A DNA stretch of 36,674 bases from an uncultured Selenomonadaceae bacterium (GCA_905235685.1 CAJOMO010000031.1:1-36674); one strand, 5' to 3'; shown: positions 1 through 7,790, counted from the first letter of the stretch. Program-made: numbers and translations. Notes: generated by a model not told the origin, from the sequence alone.

Positions 1-46
1 CCCCCGCGTCCCAAACGCGGTGCGCTACCAACTGCGCTACACCCCG
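1..46 (-). tRNA. tRNA-Pro (anticodon UGG), 5' part only
   Basis: Read on the minus strand from position 46, the sequence has an acceptor 5' arm CGGGGTG, a D-arm with AGCGCAGTTGGTAGCGC, and an anticodon arm CCGCG-TTTGGGA-CGCGG. The loop TTTGGGA places TGG at the anticodon, so the tRNA reads CCA (proline). The CGGGGTG start is typical of bacterial tRNA-Pro. The variable and T arms lie outside the window, so the gene is cut by the window edge and is not necessarily broken. Confidence 0.9.
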
Positions 47-89
47 ATATCAAGTATTGAGTATACCGTAATTTTTTAAAAAAATAAAA

Positions 90-116
90 TTGAATGACTA
101 AAAAAGGTGCTATAAT
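90..116 (+). promoter_or_regulatory. Extended -10 promoter for the aminotransferase fragment
   Basis: TTGAAT at 90-95 is followed after 15 bp by TATAAT at 111-116, which is preceded by TGC, giving an extended -10 (TGnTATAAT). The leader down to the ATG at 221 contains a perfect small hairpin, CGGCAT-TTT-ATGCCG (190-204), just before the ribosome binding site. The 15-bp spacer is short, but the extended -10 compensates for it. Confidence 0.55.
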
Positions 117-220
117 CTTTTACAATTCGCTAATAAATGGAGCAAACACGCATTATCAGCCATTTTCTACGAAGCAAAACGCTATATCACGGCATTTTAT
201 GCCGGTTTCAGGAGCTTTAT

Positions 221-424
221 ATGTGGGATAAAACATCAGTACGTGTACAAAATCTCAAACCGTCTGCAATTCGTAAATATTTTGCTGTTCCCGATGACGT
301 GGTTACACTGGGAATCGGCGAACCGGATTTCACTTCTCCGGCAAAAATTATCGCAGCAGCACATAAAGCCCTGGATGAAGGGGACACACACTACACCGCC
401 AACGCCGGTATTTTTGAACTGCGC
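221..424 (+). pseudogene. PLP-dependent class I/II aminotransferase, N-terminal fragment
   Basis: An ATG at 221 follows AGGAG (210-214) at good spacing and opens a reading frame of about 68 native-looking residues. It contains the fold-type I aminotransferase N-terminal string LGIGEPDFTSP and the THYTANAGIFELR region that normally precedes the cofactor-binding core. Native sequence stops at the codon ending at 424. The frame then runs 16 codons through the antisense of a neighbouring transglycosylase and stops at 472. Full-length relatives are about 390 residues, so the PLP lysine and everything after the first sixth is missing. With no PLP lysine it cannot be an active transaminase. The promoter and ribosome binding site look intact, so the break is probably recent, or an assembly join. 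It shares 17 bp with the broken gene facing it. Confidence 0.8.
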
Positions 425-1124
425 CAGGTCCGGCGTTGTAAGCGGCTATCGCCTGGTGAAGGTTGCCGTTGAATTTGTCAAGCATTTGCCGGATATAGTG
501 AGCGCCGCCTTCAATATTCTGCTGTTCGTCGTACGGATTGACGCCGAGACTCGCGGCAGTTTCCGGCATAAGCTGCATAACGCCGATAGCCCCAACGTGC
601 GAAATTGCGTCTTGATTCAAATTGGATTCGGCAGTGCCAATCGCCCGCACCAAATCAGCGTCAACGCCATATTTGCGCGCGGCGTTTTCAATCATTTCGT
701 CGGTCGTCGGCGCGTAGTCAAAATCTTCTTCGCCGTAATAATCGTCAATCGGCTCGTCAAAATATTCTTCGTCGCCGGAATATTCTTCGTCGTAAATGTC
801 ATAAACCGGAATATTGGAATTAGCCGGTTGCGCTGCGAAATCGAAAACTTCAACTGTTTGAGGCTGAGCGGCAGCCTTAGCCCGCGCGGCAATTTCTTCA
901 TCTGCGCGAACTTTGGCTAAAAATTGTTCAAGCGGCATGGGATTTGTTAAAGTCTGCGGCTGTGAAATTCTGTTTTGGCGCGCAATTTCCGCCTCAAGCG
1001 TCACGCGAAAATCTTTCATACCAACTTGTTGTTCAATGGCGTCAATGCGCTGTTGAACTTCCTTAACCCGCGTCAATACCGATAAACCTTCGATACCTCT
1101 GATACTTTCTATCAATTTTGCCAT
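408..1124 (-). pseudogene. SLT-type lytic transglycosylase, C-terminally truncated
   Basis: This is the last gene of the flagellar group, starting 10 bp after the fliJ stop. The first 60 residues look like a coiled N-terminal region (KEVQQRIDAIEQQVG). A low-complexity acidic linker rich in D, E and Y follows (about residues 120-155). A soluble lytic transglycosylase domain comes next, with the catalytic Glu in TAESNLN, the GVMQLMPETA motif and the AYNAGPGAVQKY motif. The expected last 15-30 residues (GG.PPY..T..Y.) are missing. The frame passes at 408 into the antisense of an aminotransferase gene and ends at 348. Members of this family next to fliJ are thought to open peptidoglycan for the flagellar rod. 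ATG at 1124 is very close to AAAGGTG; TTG at 1112 is an alternative start. Because the catalytic motifs are present, partial activity cannot be excluded. Confidence 0.78.
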
Positions 1125-1134
1125 CACCTTTCAA

Positions 1135-1584
1135 TTAATTTTGCCGCGCGTGCAACTGCAGCCCAATTTCGTCCAAAAATTTCTGCTCTTCCGCCAAAAC
1201 TGCCTCGTTGTATTCGCGCAGGCGTTTTTCCTTAAGCTGCTCGATACTTTTCAGGTACGTTATTACCTCCATTAATTTCTTCAACTTCTGCTGGCGTTCC
1301 TGCATAGTTTTCAAAATTAATTGCTGCTGTTTTTCGATTTGCTCACGTTTCCAGTTAAAAAAATTGTTGTACGTAACAATGACATTTACGTTTACAGTTT
1401 TGCCCGCGCCCGTCAAATCAGCGTATTCTTTTTGCCCCGCCTGCAATTCGCGGAGTAATTCCTGCAAATGAGCCCGCTGCTCCTCAAGCCTGCGCGAAAC
1501 TTCAGCAAAAACCATTTGCGCGTCGTCACGTTTTCGCCGCGTAACTTTTAGTAACGTTTCAAGTTGGAATTTAAATTTTTTCAT
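1135..1584 (-). CDS. fliJ: Flagellar export chaperone FliJ
   Basis: This 149-residue, highly charged and almost entirely helical protein begins MKKFKFQLETLLKVTRRKRD. The pattern of a short basic start plus F.LE.LL....K.E and continuous coiled coil is the FliJ signature, and the length fits the family (about 145-150). FliJ is the cytoplasmic central stalk of the FliI ATPase ring and helps deliver export substrates. The gene lies directly after fliI, as usual. Its ATG at 1584 is unusual because the same 46 bp recurs 108 bp upstream, where it overlaps the fliI stop codon. The present start is preceded by AGGTAA (about 1590-1596), which doubles as the end of the small upstream reading frame. Translation is probably coupled through that frame. 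Confidence 0.9.
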   Translation of the reverse strand: MKKFKFQLETLLKVTRRKRDDAQMVFAEVSRRLEEQRAHLQELLRELQAGQKEYADLTGAGKTVNVNVIVTYNNFFNWKREQIEKQQQLILKTMQERQQKLKKLMEVITYLKSIEQLKEKRLREYNEAVLAEEQKFLDEIGLQLHARQN

Positions 1585-1692
1585 TGTACTTTACCTAAAA
1601 TATAAAAATTTTTTGTTAGATTTTATACAAAATATGAAATTTTTTTGCGTAACTTTTAGTAACGTTTCAAGTTGGAATTTAAATTTTTTCAT
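1539..1692. repeat. 46-bp direct repeat (1539-1584 and 1647-1692)
   Basis: The 46 bp at 1539-1584, the fliJ start region, is repeated without change at 1647-1692, giving a period of 108 bp. The bases just upstream of each ATG (on the minus strand) also resemble each other: AGGTAAAGTACA for the inner copy and AGGTAAAATCTG for the outer one. Confidence 0.92.
1591..1692 (-). CDS. 33-codon duplicate of the fliJ start (leader reading frame)
   Basis: An ATG at 1692 overlaps the fliI stop codon (TGATG). It opens a frame whose first 15 residues are the same as FliJ (MKKFKFQLETLLKVT), followed by 18 unrelated, AT-rich residues and a TAA at 1591-1593. Six bases later the intact fliJ begins. The arrangement looks like a 108-bp tandem duplication in which the original coupled start now drives only a leader peptide. 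No function is claimed for the peptide; it may keep translation coupled between fliI and fliJ or may simply be a scar. Confidence 0.55.
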   Translation of the reverse strand: MKKFKFQLETLLKVTQKNFIFCIKSNKKFLYFR

Positions 1693-3020
1693 CAGATTTT
1701 ACCTGCAATCGCAATTAATTTCTGCTTAGTGTTTTCGTAAGTGTCGACTTCAAAAATTCCCTGGCACAGAAAAGCGTTGATAGCGTCGATTTTGGCAATG
1801 GCGGCGTCAATTCGCTTGCTTGAACCTTTGACATAAGCGCCAATGTGAATCAAATCTTCGGCGTCGCGGTAAGTCGCCATAAGCGCGCGCATATTCTGAG
1901 CCGCCTGCAAATGCTCCGGCTCAACAACTTCATTCATAACGCGGCTGACACTGCCCAAAATGTCAATCGCCGGAAAATGATTCTGCGCGGCGATATTCCT
2001 GCTCAAAACAATATGCCCGTCCAAAATCGAACGCACGGCGTCAGCAATCGGCTCGTTCATATCGTCGCCGTCAACAAGCACCGTGTAAATTCCGGTAATT
2101 GAGCCTTTGTCACTCGTACCGGCGCGCTCCAAAAGTTTTGGTAAAAGCGCGAAAACCGAAGGCGTATATCCGCGCGTGGCGGGCGGCTCGCCGATTGTCA
2201 AACCAACTTCACGCTGCGCCATTGCAAATCTTGTAACCGAATCCATCATCAAGATAACTTTGTGCCCCTGGTCGCGGAAATATTCAGCTATCGCCGTTGC
2301 CGTCATAGCGCCTTTTATTCTTACCAACGCCGGCTGATCTGAAGTCGCCACAACTACCACCGCACGCTTCAAGCCTTCTTCGCCCAAATCGCGCTCAATA
2401 AAATCTCGAACTTCACGCCCGCGTTCACCAACCAACGCAATGACGCTGATATCCGCCTCGGTGTTGCGGGCTATCATTGATAACAGCGTCGATTTACCAA
2501 CGCCCGAACCCGCCATAATTCCGATACGCTGACCGTCGCCCAAAGTTATCAAACCGTCAACTGCGCGAACGCCCACGTACAAAGATTCGCTGATTCTCGG
2601 CCGCTCCAATGGCGGCGGAGGCGGCGCTTGCAAAGGATATTCAAGTTTGGATTCAATCGGCGCTTTGCCGTCAATCGGATTTCCTAAGCCGTCCAACACG
2701 CGTCCAAGTAATTCTTCGCCGACTTTAACCTGCAAAGTTTTTTGAGCAGATACGACTTCACAGCCTGGACCTACGCCCTGCATATCGCCGACCGGCATTA
2801 ACATTACATAGCCTTCGCGGAATCCGACGACTTCAGCGGGTATCGGCGGCAATTTGGGATTTTTCGGGTAAATGTAGCAAAGTTCGCCCACGCTTACATT
2901 CGGTCCTTGCGTTTCAATTACCAGCCCGACTACCTGCGTTACTTTGCCGATTAATTTTATCGTGTTGACTTCGTTAATCGCCCCTGTCAGCCGCCGCAAA
3001 TCGATTGTGTTTTTTATCAT
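1692..3020 (-). CDS. fliI: Flagellar export ATPase FliI
   Basis: This 442-residue protein is the cytoplasmic ATPase of the flagellar type III export apparatus; it energises and unfolds export substrates. A beta-barrel N-terminal domain comes first, then the F1-like ATPase core. Walker A is AGSGVGKST around residues 170-178 (Lys176), Walker B ends in MMDSVTRFA, and the FliI/YscN-specific segment GYTPSVFALLPKLLERAG is present. ATG at 3020 is chosen over an in-frame upstream codon at 3053 because GAAAGG lies 8 bases before it and the resulting length matches the family. It starts 4 bp after the fliH stop, with its ribosome binding site inside fliH. Its TGA overlaps the ATG of the duplicated fliJ start. 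Confidence 0.96.
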   Translation of the reverse strand: MIKNTIDLRRLTGAINEVNTIKLIGKVTQVVGLVIETQGPNVSVGELCYIYPKNPKLPPIPAEVVGFREGYVMLMPVGDMQGVGPGCEVVSAQKTLQVKVGEELLGRVLDGLGNPIDGKAPIESKLEYPLQAPPPPPLERPRISESLYVGVRAVDGLITLGDGQRIGIMAGSGVGKSTLLSMIARNTEADISVIALVGERGREVRDFIERDLGEEGLKRAVVVVATSDQPALVRIKGAMTATAIAEYFRDQGHKVILMMDSVTRFAMAQREVGLTIGEPPATRGYTPSVFALLPKLLERAGTSDKGSITGIYTVLVDGDDMNEPIADAVRSILDGHIVLSRNIAAQNHFPAIDILGSVSRVMNEVVEPEHLQAAQNMRALMATYRDAEDLIHIGAYVKGSSKRIDAAIAKIDAINAFLCQGIFEVDTYENTKQKLIAIAGKI

Positions 3021-3024
3021 AACT

Positions 3025-3948
3025 TTAACCTTTCTCGTTAAGAATAGCCTCAATGGCGCTCTTCATAAGTTCAATCTGCGTAGAAAGTTTCGCGTCAACG
3101 CCGCCGTTCGGAGTTTCGACAACCACATCGCCAGGCTTGAGCGTTTCGTCCGAAATAATTTCCAAATCCGCCGTGCTGTCAGTCAACATCGTTTGAAGTT
3201 CATTGCGCGCCATTAAAACTAAATCGTAACTTTCCGGCTCGACGTGAACTTTAATATCCTTTTGGTCGCGGACGATTTGAATAACCTCACGCACTACCGG
3301 CAAAATAACTTGCGGCGAATCTATGAAATGTTGCGGCAAAATTTTTTCAATCGCCAGTATTACCACCTTTGCAACGTCATCTTCAGCTTTGACAAAATAA
3401 TCTGCGGTTTGCTCCTTGGCGTCCTGCAAAGTTTTTTCCGCCTTGGCGTTTGCCTGTTTGATTAAATCGGACATTTCTTCGCGAACGGCTTTTTCGCCAT
3501 CTGCGCGACCGTCTTTCAAACCTTCGGCGTAACCCTCGTCGTGCCCTTCCTTGAAGCCCGCCTCGTGCCCTTCAGCGTGTCCTTCAGCCTTCGCCGCGGC
3601 CTTGACTTTTTCAGCGTCCTCAGCCGCCATTTTTTTTGTATCGGCGATAATCTGTTCGCACTCGGTTTGAATGTCTTGAATCATCTGCTTAGATTTGAAA
3701 TCGGCTTCCTGCAATTTTTCGTCGGCTTCCTGCGATTTTTGAAATGCCTCTTCCAACATGCGCTGAACATTTTCTTCGTCGTTTTTGAGCTTTTCGAGCC
3801 GTTCCAATTCCTCCTGCGAAGGTCCTCTGTCAATTTCTTCTTCGGGCGGCTCTTCGACTTCGACGTGCTTTTTGGGCGTCTCTACTACGAACGTTTCAGC
3901 TACCGGCGCGTATCGCAAAATTTTCCTCTCCAGCATAACTGCACTCAT
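3025..3948 (-). CDS. fliH: Flagellar assembly protein FliH
   Basis: FliH binds FliI and anchors it to the export gate and C-ring. The protein of about 307 residues has an acidic, Pro/Glu-rich N-terminal region and a long coiled coil (about residues 45-125). A run of GxxxG steps follows (EGHAEGHEAGFKEGHDEG and onward), diagnostic of FliH, and then a C-terminal V-ATPase-E-like domain. Several starts are possible: GTG 3963 or 3960, ATG 3948 and ATG 3936. ATG 3948 is preferred because GTGGTGA lies about 7 bases before it, but this is uncertain. The gene is first in its transcript. No fliF or fliG precedes it, which is unusual because fliH normally follows fliG. Confidence 0.9.
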   Translation of the reverse strand: MSAVMLERKILRYAPVAETFVVETPKKHVEVEEPPEEEIDRGPSQEELERLEKLKNDEENVQRMLEEAFQKSQEADEKLQEADFKSKQMIQDIQTECEQIIADTKKMAAEDAEKVKAAAKAEGHAEGHEAGFKEGHDEGYAEGLKDGRADGEKAVREEMSDLIKQANAKAEKTLQDAKEQTADYFVKAEDDVAKVVILAIEKILPQHFIDSPQVILPVVREVIQIVRDQKDIKVHVEPESYDLVLMARNELQTMLTDSTADLEIISDETLKPGDVVVETPNGGVDAKLSTQIELMKSAIEAILNEKG

Positions 3949-3985
3949 GGCACGCTTCACCACTTTCTAAGGTTTTGTTGAAAAA

Positions 3986-4014
3986 ATTTTAGCATACAAA
4001 TTTGCCGAATACAA
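3986..4014 (-). promoter_or_regulatory. Promoter of the fliH-fliI-fliJ group
   Basis: On the minus strand TTGTAT (4009-4014) and TAAAAT (3986-3991) are separated by exactly 17 bp, a sigma-70-like promoter placed 37 bp before the chosen FliH start. No sigma-28 motif was seen. Confidence 0.55.
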
Positions 4015-4024
4015 GAATTGCCGA

Positions 4025-4053
4025 TTGAAATTTTATCGCCGCTGTGCTAACCT
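4025..4053 (+). promoter_or_regulatory. Possible promoter of the flavoprotein gene
   Basis: TTGAAA (4025-4030), a 17-bp spacer and TAACCT (4048-4053) preceded by TGC. The -10 is poor but has the extended TGn element. The ATG follows at 4079 with TTGGAG at 4065-4070. Confidence 0.35.
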
Positions 4054-4078
4054 TGACAAAAATTTTGGAGTTTTGGAA

Positions 4079-5311
4079 ATGAAAATAATCGTGATTGGCG
4101 GCGGACCTGCCGGAATGATGGCGGCGATTCGCGCGGCGGAAAATGGCGCTGAAGTTACTTTGTTTGAAAAAAATAATCGCCTCGGACGGAAATTGAGCAT
4201 TACCGGCAAAGGGCGCTGCAACTTGACAAACGCCGCCGATACCGCCGAAATTATTAAAAATATCCCTGGCAACGGAAAATTTTTGAACAGCGCGCTGAAT
4301 AATTTTACCGCGAATGATACCATGAATTTTTTTGAAAGTCTCGGCTTGCGTACGAAAATTGAGCGCGGCAACCGGATTTTCCCCGAAAGTGATAACGCCG
4401 CTGAAGTTATCGACGTGCTGAATAAAAAATTGGCGGCGCTGAATGTCGATGTGAAATTAAATTCGCCTGTCGAAAATATCATTGCCGATAAGAAAATCCG
4501 CGGCGTCGAAGTTGGCGGGAATTTTTTTGACGCGGACGCCGTGATTTTGGCTACCGGCGGCAAATCTTATCCGGCAACCGGCTCGACGGGCGACGGTTTC
4601 ATTTTCGCCAAAAAGCTCGGTCATACCGTCACTGAAATTTTGCCCGCGCTCGTTCCGCTCGAAGTCGAAGAAGATTTTGTTCAAGATTTGCAGGGTTTAT
4701 CGTTAAAAAATGTGCGTGTAACTTTGCTTGCCGACAATAAGCGCGTCACTGAAATTTTCGGCGAAATGTTGTTTACGCATTTTGGCGTTTCCGGTCCAAT
4801 AATTTTGACGCTCAGCAGGCAAGTTGCCAAATTTCTGCGCGAAAAAATTTTTGTCGAATTGCTGATAAATTTGAAACCCGCCTTGACGCCCGAACAGCTT
4901 GACGCCCGCCTCCTGCGCGATTTCGAAAAGTTCAAGCACAAAAATATCAAAAACGCGCTTGTGGAACTTTTGCCGAATAAATTAATCCCCGTGGTGACTG
5001 ACCTTGCCTTTATTGACGAAAATAAAAAAATCGACGCCCTTACCAAAGAAGAGCGCCGACGCTTGATTGAAATTTTGCGCGGTTTGCCGTTGACTGTAAC
5101 CGCCACGCGCCCAATTGACGAGGCGATTGTTACGGCGGGCGGCGTTTCCGTCAAAGAAATTAATCCGCGAACGCTGGAGTCAAAAATTATTTCCGGCTTG
5201 TTTATTGTCGGTGAAATGGTCGACGTGGACGGCAACACCGGCGGTTTCAATTTACAGGCGGCGTGGGCAATGGGTAATGCTGCCGGAACTTTCGCCGCTC
5301 AAAAAAATTAA
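4079..5311 (+). CDS. BaiN/RdsA-type NAD(P)/FAD-dependent oxidoreductase (HI0933 family)
   Basis: This 410-residue flavoprotein opens with a dinucleotide-binding fold, IIVIGGGPAGMMAA, ending in the acidic FEKN. The family marker GKGRCNLTN follows at about residues 43-51. HFGVSGPIIL and the C-terminal FAD-contact motifs TAGGVS, GLFIVGEMVDVDG and GGFNLQAAWAMGNAAG are also present, and the length is typical. Most members are uncharacterised cytosolic oxidoreductases; some are implicated in reducing bile-acid or other double bonds, but the substrate here cannot be inferred. ATG 4079 has a ribosome binding site (TTGGAG) 8 bases upstream. The final codons (QKN-stop) lie within the first copy of a tandem repeat derived from the convergent neighbour, so the very C-terminus may have been altered by that duplication. 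Confidence 0.9.
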   Translation: MKIIVIGGGPAGMMAAIRAAENGAEVTLFEKNNRLGRKLSITGKGRCNLTNAADTAEIIKNIPGNGKFLNSALNNFTANDTMNFFESLGLRTKIERGNRIFPESDNAAEVIDVLNKKLAALNVDVKLNSPVENIIADKKIRGVEVGGNFFDADAVILATGGKSYPATGSTGDGFIFAKKLGHTVTEILPALVPLEVEEDFVQDLQGLSLKNVRVTLLADNKRVTEIFGEMLFTHFGVSGPIILTLSRQVAKFLREKIFVELLINLKPALTPEQLDARLLRDFEKFKHKNIKNALVELLPNKLIPVVTDLAFIDENKKIDALTKEERRRLIEILRGLPLTVTATRPIDEAIVTAGGVSVKEINPRTLESKIISGLFIVGEMVDVDGNTGGFNLQAAWAMGNAAGTFAAQKN

Positions 5312-5540
5312 TCGACTTCGTCAAACATTCCGCACAGAAATTTATAAACTGGTTTATATCCTATAAAAAAATTTTTCTTTTTATAAACAAGCTTATTTTG
5401 CAAAAAAAATTAATCGACGTCGTCAAACATTCCACACAGAAATTTATAAACTGGTTTATATCCTATAAAAAAATTTTTCTTTTTATAAACAAGCTTATTT
5501 CGCAAAAAAAAATTAATCGACGTCGTCAAACATTCCGCGT
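5298..5540. repeat. Tandem repeat, about 102 bp, two full copies and one partial
   Basis: Units begin TTAATCGAC at 5308, 5410 and 5513 (periods 102 and 103). Each carries the last codons of the gamma carbonic anhydrase gene on the minus strand (MFDDVD-stop) and, in the two full copies, about 70 bp of its AT-rich downstream sequence. That downstream part has the near-palindromes ATAAACTGGTTTAT and ATAAAAA...TTTTTAT. The third copy is the real gene end. The copies fill the whole space between two convergent genes and may multiply a weak terminator. Confidence 0.93.
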
Positions 5541-6067
5541 TTCGACAAATATTGTACATATTCTCTCGCGCAGTCGTGATACTGCATTGACGCCGCACGC
5601 AGCGCTTCAATTTCATCGTCACGCACCGCGCGCATAATCTTCGCAGGATTCCCGAAAACCAGGCAGTTATCGGGAATTTTTTTGTATTGCGTCAAGAGAG
5701 TTCCGGCGCCAATAATGCAGTTTTCGCCAATTTCCGAATAGCCCAAAATGATTGAGCCCATACCAACCAAAGTATTGTCGCCGATTTTCCGGCAATGAAT
5801 AATCGCGTTGTGTCCAATCGTCACGTAATTGCCAATTTCGGTCGGCACGTCGTACATAACGTGAATAGTCGCGTTGTCCTGGATATTCGAAAAAGCGCCG
5901 ATAATCACCGGCTGAAAATCTCCGCGAACAGCCGCGCCAAACCAAATGCTTGAGCCCGTGCCGATTTTGACATCGCCCACAACTGAACAATTCGGCGCAA
6001 GAAATACATTCTCCGCAATTTTCGGCGTCTTGCCCGTGTAAGAAATGACGATACCGTTGTTAACCAT
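5513..6067 (-). CDS. Gamma carbonic anhydrase family protein
   Basis: This 184-residue left-handed beta-helix protein is built of hexapeptide repeats. The three histidines expected to bind the metal of a gamma carbonic anhydrase trimer are in place: His69 in ATIHV, and His86 and His91 in IGHNAIIHC. RGDFQP, NIQDN and the C-terminal FGNPAKIMR segment match the YrdA/CaiE-like branch. The likely role is reversible hydration of CO2 in the cytoplasm, but many members of this branch have weak or unproven activity. ATG 6067 follows GAGGAGGG. It begins 21 bp after cca and is probably the last gene of the IMP dehydrogenase-CAP-cca transcript. Its 3' end has been duplicated downstream. Confidence 0.9.
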   Translation of the reverse strand: MVNNGIVISYTGKTPKIAENVFLAPNCSVVGDVKIGTGSSIWFGAAVRGDFQPVIIGAFSNIQDNATIHVMYDVPTEIGNYVTIGHNAIIHCRKIGDNTLVGMGSIILGYSEIGENCIIGAGTLLTQYKKIPDNCLVFGNPAKIMRAVRDDEIEALRAASMQYHDCAREYVQYLSKRGMFDDVD

Positions 6068-6088
6068 AAGAACCCTCCTCGCAGTTTT

Positions 6089-7318
6089 TTAAAAATTTTT
6101 ACGCAGCGCCACAAATCGCCGCGCGCGTTCTGCGCGAATCCATTTGCCAATATCCGCGCCGTTAAGTTCGGGCGGCGCAATTTCGCCCGTGACTTTCAAA
6201 AGTTCGTCCAAAATCCTCTGCCCATTTGCAAGATACGGCGGCAAACCGTGATTGTCCGCGTTGATTACGTCGTTGAAATCGGCTACAGACATTTTCGACT
6301 TGTGAATTTTCATCAGCAGATCGACAATTTTTCCGGCGCTCTTCAAAACCGCCGCGCGCATATGTTCAATTATAACCAGCTCAGCAATTTTTTTCCAATC
6401 ATTGGGCAGGCAAATTCTAATGCTCATTTCGCGCAGGACTTCAAGCCCGATTTTGTCGTGCCCGTAATGGTGCGGCAACATTTCAGCGGGCGTCCTGCCT
6501 TTGCCAAAATCATGAGCCAGCGCCGCAAATCTTATCACCGGATTTGAATTGACTTTCGAAACTTCGTCCACAATTTTCAGCGTGTGTTCGTAAGCGTCGC
6601 CTTCGGGGTGAAATGCTACCGGCTGAATTTTCCCGCGCAAATCTGCTATTTCCGGAAAAGTTATTTCCAGTAAATTCGCCCGTTCCAAACTCCTAAAAAA
6701 TATCGAAGGCTTTTCCGTCCGCAAAGCTTTTTCCAATTCGGCAAAAATTCTTTCGCCAGGCTCAGCTTTGAGTTCCACGCCGCATAAATTCATTGCCGTC
6801 AAAGTTTCCTCGGTAATTTCAAAATTAAATTGAGCGGATTGACGCGCTGCCCGCAACGCCCGCACCGGATCATCGGTGAAATGTTCGGACGTCGCACGAA
6901 TTTTTTTGTTAAGCGTATCTTCGCGCCCGCCGAAAGGGTCAATCAGCTTTTCGCGCAGAATGTCAAATGCCATAGCGTTCATAGTTGTATCGCGCCGGTA
7001 CAAATCCTGCTCAATCGTCACCGTCGGATCGAAATTCACCTTGAAACCGTGATAGCCCGTGCCGGATTTTCTTTCAGTGCGGGCAAGCGCCACTTCGCAC
7101 ATTTTATCGTCAATATCCAGCAGATAAACCGGAAAACTTTTGCCGACTTTAGCCGCGTCCGGAAAATTTTCAACAAAAAAATTTTCGACAATTCCCGTCA
7201 AGCAATAATCGCTGTCGTGAGATTCGACGCCACGAATTTTATCACGCACCGCGCCGCCAACCAAATAAGCCGTGCCGCCCAACGAATTTATTTTTTTCGC
7301 AAATTCAATTTCTGTCAT
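6089..7318 (-). CDS. cca: CCA-adding tRNA nucleotidyltransferase with HD domain
   Basis: This 409-residue enzyme builds or repairs the 3' CCA of tRNAs. The class II nucleotidyltransferase head has YLVGGAVRD, the metal-binding acidic pair DSDY (in place of the common DxD), RRDTTMNAMA and the DPVRALRAARQSAQF template-binding motif. A downstream HD domain, AALAHDFGKG with a distal H..., resembles the E. coli-type multifunctional protein and may give phosphohydrolase activity. It starts 3 bp after the CAP gene stop, with AGG 8 bases before the ATG. This supports co-transcription with the CAP protein and the upstream IMP dehydrogenase. Confidence 0.93.
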   Translation of the reverse strand: MTEIEFAKKINSLGGTAYLVGGAVRDKIRGVESHDSDYCLTGIVENFFVENFPDAAKVGKSFPVYLLDIDDKMCEVALARTERKSGTGYHGFKVNFDPTVTIEQDLYRRDTTMNAMAFDILREKLIDPFGGREDTLNKKIRATSEHFTDDPVRALRAARQSAQFNFEITEETLTAMNLCGVELKAEPGERIFAELEKALRTEKPSIFFRSLERANLLEITFPEIADLRGKIQPVAFHPEGDAYEHTLKIVDEVSKVNSNPVIRFAALAHDFGKGRTPAEMLPHHYGHDKIGLEVLREMSIRICLPNDWKKIAELVIIEHMRAAVLKSAGKIVDLLMKIHKSKMSVADFNDVINADNHGLPPYLANGQRILDELLKVTGEIAPPELNGADIGKWIRAERARRFVALRKNF

Positions 7319-7321
7319 TTG

Positions 7322-7777
7322 TTAACCTATAAAAAGTTGCACCCAATAAACATTGCCGCTGTCGTCGTGCCACGCCGCTAAACCAACTTCAGCAACATCG
7401 CCGTTCGTCATATTCGCGTAATGACCAGGCGAATTGCGCCAAAGTTCAATCACGCCCTCGGCGTCAAGCCACGTGCCGTAAGCAATATTTTCAGCGCAAA
7501 CTCTGTAGCCAATGTCAAAATCCTCAAGCACACTGAAACAGCTCGTGCCGTCGGGGCGCGTGTGTGAAAAATTTTCCTCTAATTCTTGAGCGCGAATTTT
7601 AGCCGCCGCCTGCAATTTGGAATTTGGATTCCATTTCAGCGCGTGCAATCCGACCTCTGCGCGAAGTTCATTCAAAAGTTTCACGGCTTCGGCTTCTTCC
7701 GCATAATCTGACGCCGCCGCTATTCCCGAAAACGCAAACAGCGCGCAAAACAAAATCGTTACTATAAATTTTCTCAT
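7322..7777 (-). CDS. Secreted CAP-domain (SCP/PR-1-like) protein
   Basis: The 151-residue protein has a clear signal peptide (MRKFIVTILFCALFAFSGIAAA, cleavage near residue 22) followed by a single CAP domain. Family marks are LLNELRAEVGLHALKWN, an AAAKIRAQEL helix, SHTRPDG, AENIAYG and W..SPGHYANM. The His in SHTRPDG, the Glu in AENIA and the His in SPGHY are the usual cavity residues. Bacterial CAP proteins are extracellular or envelope proteins of mostly unknown function. ATG 7777 is chosen for its GAGGTG ribosome binding site 6 bases upstream; an in-frame GTG lies at 7786. It begins 13 bp after the IMP dehydrogenase stop. Confidence 0.9.
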   Translation of the reverse strand: MRKFIVTILFCALFAFSGIAAASDYAEEAEAVKLLNELRAEVGLHALKWNPNSKLQAAAKIRAQELEENFSHTRPDGTSCFSVLEDFDIGYRVCAENIAYGTWLDAEGVIELWRNSPGHYANMTNGDVAEVGLAAWHDDSGNVYWVQLFIG

Positions 7778-7790
7778 AGACGTCACCTCG

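Noticed and set aside
243..920. Long plus-strand open frame opposite the transglycosylase
   Set aside because: It is the antisense of the transglycosylase, whose catalytic and structural motifs are clear. The plus-strand translation has no family motif and an odd residue composition.
5298..5540. CRISPR-like array
   Set aside because: The units are contiguous 102-bp tandem copies of a gene end with no unique spacers.
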